Source: Pararge aegeria (taxonomy: Eukaryota; Arthropoda; Insecta; Lepidoptera; Nymphalidae). From it: a DNA stretch of 64,000 nucleotides. The DNA is taken from the NCBI RefSeq assembly GCF_905163445.1, contig NC_053197.1:3348001-3412000 (forward strand). The letters run 5' to 3'. The translations under genes and the position numbers were made by a program. The notes under the pieces were generated by a model, which was not told the DNA's origin, ran no database searches, and saw nothing but the letters and a program-made list of their open reading frames with translations. This document shows, piece after piece, positions 55,970 through 64,000 of the stretch (position 1 is the first letter of the stretch; every line of letters starts with the position of its first letter).

Positions 55970-56310
55970 GCCATAATACTATTCTTGAGTACTGTTCAGC
56001 ATATTGGAATCTGCAATATAATGTGTACATTGATGCAATTGAAAGGATTTATAGTAAATTTCTGCGTTATATTAAAAGTCGTAATTTAGTATTTGATCTG
56101 CTACTGAAATTACTTTAGAAGAAAGACGTGATTTAAGAGATCAAATGTTGTTATATAAAATAATACATAATTTAGTTGACTCTCCACTTCTGCTTAGTAA
56201 TATCGATTTTGCATGTCGTAGGTTAGATGCAACTTCACAAACACACACTGGACATTTTTCACGTCTAAATTGGCACTATTAAGAATATAATTATGGGAAA
56301 ATAAGTGTTA
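55970..56310 (+). pseudogene. Remnant of a jockey/CR1-like LINE reverse transcriptase C-terminus
   Basis: Frames with shifts and stops read LEYCSAYWNLQYNVYIDAIE then RIYSKFLRYIKSRN, and after a break LEERRDLRDQMLLYKIIHNL. This matches the region after the RT domain in jockey/CR1-type LINEs (EY.S..WNP.....I..IE..Q..F.R). It is not RTE-like. Confidence 0.6.
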
Positions 56311-58567
56311 TAAGCTTCTTCTTAATCTTTCTCTGGGCTTGTCTCCGTACTTGGTCGGCAGGAACCTTCTGTTGTAGCGATTAAAAGTTCCGGTACGATG
56401 TCGCGTAGAAAAAGTATGTATACTTTTATATGGAGCGTTTAGTGTAAAGCTGTTTGATTTTGACCATAAAAAGCAGTTCAGTTTTATTTTATATGTTAAC
56501 TTTGTAAAGATGCTTTTACAAGTGTTATATAATCTGTGGTTTGGTTAAGGGTACGCAGTTGTCTAGCGTACCACAAAAAAGTTGAATTTATTAGGACTGT
56601 TATTGTTCATCATTAGTACTAAGAAGCAGTAGTTAAATCTTTTAAAAGTCAGAGTTATAATAAAATCTTTAATATGCTAACTTCTGTTTCATACAGTTTT
56701 ATTACCAATTCGTTTAAGGGACAGTTGTATATCACTAAAGTCAACTTTACCTCATAAGATCTCAGGTTCTAGAAGGTATTTTGACTTAGTTGTTTAACTC
56801 AGGCTTTACTTAGTGTTCAAACGAATCAGATTTATTTCAGACAAGTCTTGTTTTTATTGTTTCTTTTAATCTGACCAAAGTCAAACAATATTCTATAGAA
56901 CGCTCTTTGATAAAGTTCCCTACTGGAGTAAAATAACTTTCAATAACTGAAGTCTTAAAATAACAAAATGGATTCAAATAAGTCTTACTTTCAGACATTT
57001 TTGTCTTTCGTAAAATTTTCAATCGTTGTGAGGCGACCGGAATAATAAATACTATTCCATGAATTATAAATATGGCTCCGAAGGTGGAACCTTTGAAGCC
57101 CGCTCTGAAAAAAGCTTACAAATTTCTTATCCGGGAATTCTTTTATATTATCAATTAACTCCCAAGGGTTTTTACAATTGAAGTAATCCTTTATATCATA
57201 ATAGGGTTATTCAATTCAAGAAAATCTGTGAATTTATTTAGCGACATTTCCAGTCATTCGCGTGTTTATTCTACTTTAAAAATGACAGCTGTTTTTTAAG
57301 TTTGAGGTAAAATTTAGTTATTTGACAGATTTTATTAATTTATTATTTTATTTAATTATTAATGTCACTGAAGTTTAAGTGTTAAATCCTGTTTGTTTGT
57401 CTTTTTTTTGCTTTATTCTACGTATAGATTGAATAAAGCGAAAAGGGCAAACAAGAAGCTGACTCGTCAATTTTTTTACAAACACGAAAGGAGAAAATTA
57501 TACTTAGTGTTTTGGACATATATTATTGGTAGTTGCAAACACCACATTTATTTCGCATATTCAGCATACCGGCATTTAAATAACAATACTCTCAATTACT
57601 AAATCAGATTATTTTGTGTTCTATAAATCGGCCCGTATTCAAAAATACTCAAGTAACCATTTGACACATACAACTGACTTCATGGAGTTTAATAAACAGT
57701 TTAGTCATTTACGTTATTACTATGGACGGTAGAGGTAAGGAGAGTCATCTTATATGGGAGAAAAGTTGAAAAAGTGTCCAGTTGTTACGCTAAATAACAG
57801 TTCAAAAATCCTCCACAATGGCGCTGGTGGATGCACAGGGTATGTTATGAATGTAGCAATCGTAGATGAATTGAAGTATGCCGAGTTTAAAAATTTAATG
57901 TCATTATCGACTAAAGTAGGTAATTATTGAGAATTTCAACAACTTACGTTGTACAAAATATTGTGGTAAATATAACCTTACTTCCTTGTATCTCCATACT
58001 TCCTTGTTTATTTTTCAAGCCTACTCTAACAATATTTATATTTGGCGCTTCTTTTAAGAGTTACCCTGATGCAAATGTGGCGCCATCCTAATTTAATACA
58101 TTTTGACGACACTTTTTCATATACACAGATGACTCTCCTTACCTCTACCCTCCATAGTTATTACCTTTTAAATTGAACGAATTATCAAACGCGGAAGGGG
58201 ACTGTGCTGCCATGTTGAATTCATATTGCTACTTGCTTAATGTTTGATTAAACTTTTACAAAGTTGAGATATAATATCATATTAGTAGTAAGTAAAGCTT
58301 TTTTGTGACAGTGCCTCTTCGGGGAAGTACCTACTACCGCTGTTCTAAATTCTGCCTCCAAGCAGCAATTCTGGACCGGCTTGGTTGCTGGTGTTATTAC
58401 AGGTACATTAGACTTAACATCTACGCCTCCACAGGCCGGCATTTGGTAGAAGGAGTTCTTTGTATGCCCCTCGAAGTGTTGCTCTGTTCATAGGCGATGG
58501 TTTTCCGCTTACTATCTGGTCCGTTAACTATAACTATAAAAAACACACACATACACACACATTCGAC

Positions 58568-58905
58568 GACCACCGTGGCGCAGCGGTGAGCGCTGTGGAC
58601 TCAAGTGGAACGTACCAGGTTCGATCCGCGGCAGGTAAAAATTGAAGATTTATAACTTCGGAATTTCTCTGGTAATGCCTGGTGGGAGGCTTCTGCCGTG
58701 GCTAGTTACCACCATACCAACAATGACGTGCCGCTAAGCGATTAATCGTTCCGTCACGATGTCGCGTAGAAACCGATTAGGGTTATAGTTTTAATATAAC
58801 TGCAATACCCTAACAGGTCAGCCCGTTACCATCTTAGACTGCATCATCACTTAGCAGCATGTAAAATTGTAGTCGAGAGCTACTCTTAGTAGAATAAAAA
58901 CAATA
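58568..58905 (+). repeat. SINE-like repeat family C, best copy
   Basis: Head GTGGCGCAGCGGTGAGCGCT and GGTTCGATCCGCGGC (B box), then TGGGAGGCTTCTGCCGTGGC, CACGATGTCGCGTAGAAACC and a poly(A) tail. Preceded by a short (CA)n run at 58540-58562. Confidence 0.75.
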
Positions 58906-59239
58906 AAAAAAAAACACGTGTGATGTCTTATATTTTAATATTTCTTTATATATTTATATATCTGTTCCATATGAGAGAGGAAATCTAGAGACAGCGGTTG
59001 TACATTAATTACAAAAAACGACAAGATATATTATAATCACATCATTCTCTTATACCTACACGGCATCGATAATGGCGGACTGTAAATGGACTGGCTTATG
59101 AATAAACCAGACGGGTTCATTCTATTGTAGATTGCCAAGTATTTGATTATGCAGATTCGTTCAAATCGATTAACAACGCATAGCGTATTTAGTCTGGAGT
59201 CTGGTCAGTCACTTTAGCGTATTAGGGTACCTTTATTCA

Positions 59240-59770
59240 TCATTAACAAACTTTTATCGGGCCACTACAGCGCATAGGTCTCTATTCTGATTGAGAAGGG
59301 TTTAGGCCGTAGTACACCATGTTCCTGACTATCATGATGACCTATGGCTCTGAAACATGGTCGTTAACTATGGGCCTCATAAGAAGGCTCAGAGTCACTC
59401 AGCGGGCGATGGAGAGAGCTATGCTCGGAGTATCTCTACGCAATCAAATCAGAAATGTGGAGATTCGTAGAAGAACCAGAGTTACCGACATAGCTCAACG
59501 AGTCGCGAAGCTGAAGTGGCAATAGGCGTTGGTCGGCCCCCAACGAGGTGGACAGACGACATTACAGCGACAGACAGCGGACAGCGGCTCAGAACCGTGG
59601 AACTTGGAACTCCCTACAAAAGACCTTTGTCCAGCAGTGGACGTCTATCGGTTGATGTGATGATGATGATGATGACACCATGTTGGCCAAGCTACACATT
59701 GACAATATTGTAAAGAACTCTTAGTCTTAGGTATCTAGTACTCCTTCACAGTTAAAGCAAGTGATAAATA
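59240..59770 (-). repeat. SINE family A interrupted by an RTE insertion
   Basis: Body pieces before 59323 (CGGGCCACTACAGCGCATAG, TTAGGCCGTAGTACACCATG) and after 59684 (GGCCAAGCTACACATTGAC, AAGAACTCTTAG) form one SINE. Confidence 0.7.
59324..59674 (+). mobile_element. 5'-truncated, internally deleted RTE copy with 10-bp target duplication
   Basis: Closely follows the 3' end of the intact element (from TATGGCTCTGAAACATGG to the (ATG)n tail) but lacks the segment equivalent to about 54309-54387. Flanked by ACACCATGTT at 59314-59323 and 59675-59684. Confidence 0.88.
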
Positions 59771-60084
59771 ATTGCTAAAAATAAAAAAAATTACAAATAA
59801 GAACCGACTTTGTTATACAACTAAACAGCAAGAAATAAATAATTTCTACAACATTTTTAAGTCTGTCCTAAGTAAAATGTAGAAAGTTACTATAGATCAT
59901 GTAGGTACTTCGTATACCTTTTTATATAGAAGCAAGGAAAGTACCAGTAGTTTCTTCATTTTACTTGGCATCGACTTAAAAATGTTGTCGAAAGTATTTA
60001 AAATATTTAGCGGGTAGGTTTGCAAATTGCAATCTTCTACATAAAATACTTATTGAAAAACTTACAACCGCACAAATCGCTACG

Positions 60085-60290
60085 ATTTGGAAGGTCCCCT
60101 CGATTTCTCTGGTCTGCCATCATCATACCCTGATTTCCTTATCATTGAACTACCTTTGAAATATTTTCTTTCTAACATAAGAAGAATCATCAAAATCGGT
60201 TCATTAACGACGAAGTTATCCGCGAACAAACATAAAAAAAGCATATATAAGGTAGAATTGAGATACTTCCTTTTTTTTGAAGTCTGGTGT
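60085..60290. repeat. Dispersed lepidopteran repeat
   Basis: CTGATTTCCTTATCATTGAA, TCATCAAAATCGGTTCATTA and GACGAAGTTATCCGCGAACA are stretches I recognise as common interspersed lepidopteran repeats. No gene. Confidence 0.5.
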
Positions 60291-60899
60291 AATATGTGTT
60301 ACATTACACGAAAAAGTAAAATGGTGCGTGCCGAGGCTCCAATTGAGTTCTTTGAATATTATTACAGCCGTGCGCCCATGCTCAGAGAGTGATAAAAACT
60401 GTGGAAGAAGATAAACATTTTGTCTAGCCGTGCTGACGATAATAATAGCCTAAAAATAAAAACATGTTGTCTACCAAAAAAATGGATTAATAAACTTTTA
60501 ACTACTATTGAACTAAACAAGAAAACAAATGAATTAATAGATACATGCTCGTTATTATCTACGCATCAAGGACTACGCGCCTCAAAGTATCATAACAAGA
60601 CGACCCAAATGCTATATTAAAGAATTAAGCCGCGCATGTCGCCCCAATTGAGTATAACTGCTCGTTTACAATTCATAACTAAATGTAGTTGGTGGCTACA
60701 TGGGAACTTAGGCGTTAATATCCTAAGCACGAGTACTTTGAATATTTGCATACTATCTATGGAGTGAGGCGTTACCTACTACCCTATATTATTTTACTGT
60801 ATTTTCGGGTATAACTCCGTCATAATAACACACGGATTTGAAAAAATATTTTTGTAATTCCGTCATATACAGATAAATTTGCAGTTATGTTTTTGACGT

Positions 60900-61150
60900 G
60901 AAAACGTGTATAATTCGATGGAGCCGGCTGCACGCACGTAAAAACATGGCGTATGCGGCGTTACCTCGCTCTGAGGCGTTCCATTCAAGGCTTGAAGTGC
61001 AAGCGAGAGCGCGGAACGAGCGACAAAGAGGCACAGTCTGCCTCCGCGTTCGACATTGTCTCTCTCCTACTTGAGTGAGCGATGCGTCCGCGTGGACAGC
61101 TTCTGTACAATAATACATTTACATGTTTTCGGCAAGGATGAAGCGCAGTG
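60900..61150. promoter_or_regulatory. CpG-rich block, candidate promoter or first-exon region
   Basis: Sharply GC/CpG-rich compared with its flanks, with GCGAGAGCGCGGAACGAGCG and GACATTGTCTCTCTCC (GAGAGAGA on the minus strand). It could be the upstream region of the minus-strand Ig gene or of a gene beyond the window. Short ORFs in it resemble no protein I know. Confidence 0.35.
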
Positions 61151-64000
61151 AAAAGTGAATGTGGTGTCAATTGTTAATAGCAACGATAATATCTATCAAA
61201 CAAATAAAATTAAAATTTTCTTTTGAAAAATGCAACCATTCGATCAGTATTTTCTTACGACGTTGTCACGTTCAACTATCGTCAGTAAGCCGACTTTACA
61301 GATAACCAATTTTTTTGTGTTCTAAATTAAAATTCCGGAAAAATGATTTTTTACAAGTCCAGTGGGAATCGTTTGTTTTGTAAGGATAAAAAGTAGCCTT
61401 TGTTACTTTCCGTTTTTTTAACTAACTCTATGCCAAAAATCAATTTCATGGATTGCTTAGTTACGGCGTAAAGAAAGGTCAAATAAACACACTTTTGCAT
61501 TAATGATACCTATAAGTAAGAATGGTCCCATATAAATTTCGGACTATATTTTTTTATCTGTTCAATTTTATTTCTCAAAATCAATACTCGTGGCGATTAA
61601 AACAGTGAAGTAGGCAGTACTACTTGCAGATCTGTAGGCACTCGTACATATATGTAGTTTAGAGATTGCGTGTATCAGAATCGCCGACATTAAATAATAT
61701 AAAATTGAATTAAGATGCGATGTCATCGGAGATTAAAGTAATTATGTGAAACGCATAATTTCTCAATTTATTGAAATTATTTATGAAAATTTATATTTAG
61801 GCTTTTGGTAAGAAATAAAGAATCATAAATAAATAGATAGATGAAACTATAGAAAAAATTTGATCTGCAAAAAAATATTAAAAATGCGCATAGACGGCCT
61901 TATCGCTTTAAGCGATCTCCTTCAGACAAACCTTAATAGAAGAATAAAATTATGGAAAACGGGATAATGGTATCGTAGCAATACGTTTTTACAGTGTTAC
62001 AATACAATATTTTTCATCACACTTGCTCGTAACTAGGATCTCATTACATCTGTATAAGGATCTATATCTAATATGATAGATTATCTTAGATTATATTAGA
62101 TTTATTTATCATGACCCGGTTTAGTTTAGTTGGTATCCCGCTGCAAGCTATATGTATGATGAGAAACCATTTTTTATTATTGATTAATTAGTCTTTATTA
62201 TGCATGCAGTGATAGATAGTCCAGTGGTTTGGAATTCGGTTTCATTTTCGGGGGGCCGAGTTCGAATCCCAGCACGCACTACTGATACGATGATAATAAA
62301 TAATAATTTAATAAAATACTCTAGGGATAAAGTCATTCAATTATCGTACGGATGAGACCACGTCCTATTAATAGCGATAAGGTTGTAAATACGTTCCGAA
62401 ATGCATAGCCAGCCGCTTAATTATGTATATTACTTGGTTAAACGCATTTGAATGAAGCGCTGTTAAGTCCATACTAGGTACGACTTGGTTGGTTTATTTA
62501 TAACTAGCAGTCTCTCGCGTTTTCGTCCGCGTATAAGTCAATAGACGTATGCCGTCGTGGAGTTTTTTTAAGAACTTTTAAAGGAGACAACTTTGTCTAA
62601 CGTGATTTTTTTAAAACTTTAACCGTTTACGCAGCGCACGCAGCGGAAGCAAAAAAAAGTAGGAAAAAAATCATATTTTTAAAACATTCTCAGTAGATGC
62701 TACGTTCCTATTACTAAGTTTGACGACATATAGCCTTCGTCTATATATGGGCTATCCAACACTGAAAGAATTTTTCAAATCGGACAAAACTCCCAAAAAA
62801 GATCTCAAAACGCACATAACTCCAAAAAATTTGGGGCGCATGCCGGAGTCTACCACTAGGCTATGACCTCCTTTTTAGTATCTGGTCCGAGATAATAATT
62901 TGATGACAGTTACGCAATTAAACTCATTGTTGTTTAAATGCGTTTTAATTAATCCATTAATGAATATGCTTGGAGCATTACGCTCGTATTATGGAATACG
63001 ATATTCACGCACGGGGTACGAAGATTTTTCACAATGATTGACTCCAGAAAATTTAGAATAAAAACAGTTTGCATCAACTTTTTTATAGTATTAGTTGATG
63101 GACCAAGCAGTTGGCCAACCTGATTGTAAGTGGAAAACCATCACCTATAAACGGAGAAACACTTCGCAGGGCATCAAAGGAACACGTCGAGGTAACAAAA
63201 TGACATGTTGTCGAAATAAAAATGCTGCTTTCGAATTTCTAAAGGCAGAAATTTATGTTTTAGTTTTTTATCATCGGTGTAGTAAATTTCTTAAGTATTG
63301 CTTAGAGTTACCTACTGTAGGATTGCCCGACAGTCCATATTGAAGCAGCGTTGTGGATAAAAGATGTAATAGCGAGGAGACCTGTGTCCAGCAGCCTCAA
63401 CTGTTGGGTTTTAATACCCTAATGATAAAAATGATGCTTTGTTTTGATCCAAATAGTCTCTCAGATAATTTTGGCAGACAAATTCGCGCCTCGTAACTAC
63501 ATCACAGTGAACCAGTGAAGAGCCGACCTAAGACAGCAATTTCGTAGAGAATAAGGGCCCACCTCTACTTAGCATTATTGCCTAACCGCAATAATAAGTT
63601 AAAGTATATAATTGCTATTCCTATGGGGAGCTCGAAGATTAAAAGGGTACTTTATTAAGCAAATGTCGTTTTATGGCAGCCATCAAACGGGGAGGTCCCT
63701 TTATAGAAGCTCCTCCAGTAGCTTAGTAATTGCGACCAATTGAGAATAATTAAAGAGACATCTGCGATAGAGGCAGTTAATGTGAGGAATTTAATATGCA
63801 AGATGGGTGCGCGGATCTATGGCGGCTGGGAGTTTTTTTTTGCACTATTCAGCAATTTTGTATTTTTTTTAATATTTATTTTTGGGTCATGCTTATGGGG
63901 AAACTATTATGATAATATGATAATAAACAGATTAACGCTTCGCAGGGCATTCTGACGCGTCCTATAAAGTGTCGCACTGTGTCCATCAGCTGTAGGTGTT
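61151..64000. other. No gene seen; scattered repeat fragments
   Basis: AT-rich. Contains a SINE family A head at 62208-62280 (GTCCAGTGGTTTGG, CCGAGTTCGAATCCCAGC), a Lep-type repeat from about 62510 (CTAGCAGTCTCTCGCGTTTTC) and repeat pieces near 63095-63200 and 63941-64000. The small ORFs look random. Confidence 0.5.

Noticed and set aside
60885..61118. 77-codon minus-strand ORF in the CpG-rich block, considered as a signal-peptide exon
   Set aside because: No hydrophobic signal sequence and no convincing donor in phase with exon A at 50150.

Overview
This is a nuclear genome window from an insect, almost certainly a ditrysian moth or butterfly. The evidence is small exons in AT-rich DNA, GT-AG introns, dense tRNA-derived SINEs and hAT-type MITEs of lepidopteran style, an RTE-clade LINE, a Penelope-like fragment and a Ty3/gypsy LTR element. 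The species cannot be fixed from sequence alone. Nothing is prokaryotic, so operons and ribosome binding sites do not apply.

Layout. (1) 1-1825, minus strand: four exons of the 26S proteasome lid subunit Rpn12/PSMD8; the C-terminus lies beyond the left edge. (2) 1826-2244: a 419-bp gap between two divergent start codons, a likely shared promoter. (3) 2245-33018, plus strand: a complete 22-exon gene for CEP164, the WW-domain centriole distal-appendage protein. The exons join in phase to 4,179 nt (1,392 codons plus stop). Its introns hold most of the left-half repeats, including a 6.9-kb LTR retrotransposon with apparently identical LTRs (15795-22718, antisense). (4) 33019-42912: AT-rich DNA without a recognisable gene, holding a palindrome cluster and a 1.45-kb TTAA-flanked element with inverted-repeat ends. 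(5) 42913-50150, minus strand: four consecutive in-phase exons of a two-Ig-domain secreted or surface protein resembling the Beaten path (Beat) family; the signal-peptide exon was not found and should lie to the right. (6) 51521-54548: an RTE-type LINE with an intact 990-aa endonuclease/reverse transcriptase ORF and a perfect 14-bp target duplication. (7) 54563-64000: repeats, LINE remnants and a CpG-rich block near 60.9-61.15 kb, with no supported gene.

The three host genes are not an obvious pathway. Rpn12 and CEP164 share an upstream region. The Ig gene is convergent with CEP164. The strongest unusual features are the LTR element whose gag-pol frame starts inside the LTR and runs through a tRNA-Leu-like primer site, the tandem array in its 3' region, a 31-bp hairpin whose only two mismatches become G:U pairs in sense RNA, a GC-AG intron, and hAT MITEs nested in one another with both target duplications preserved.
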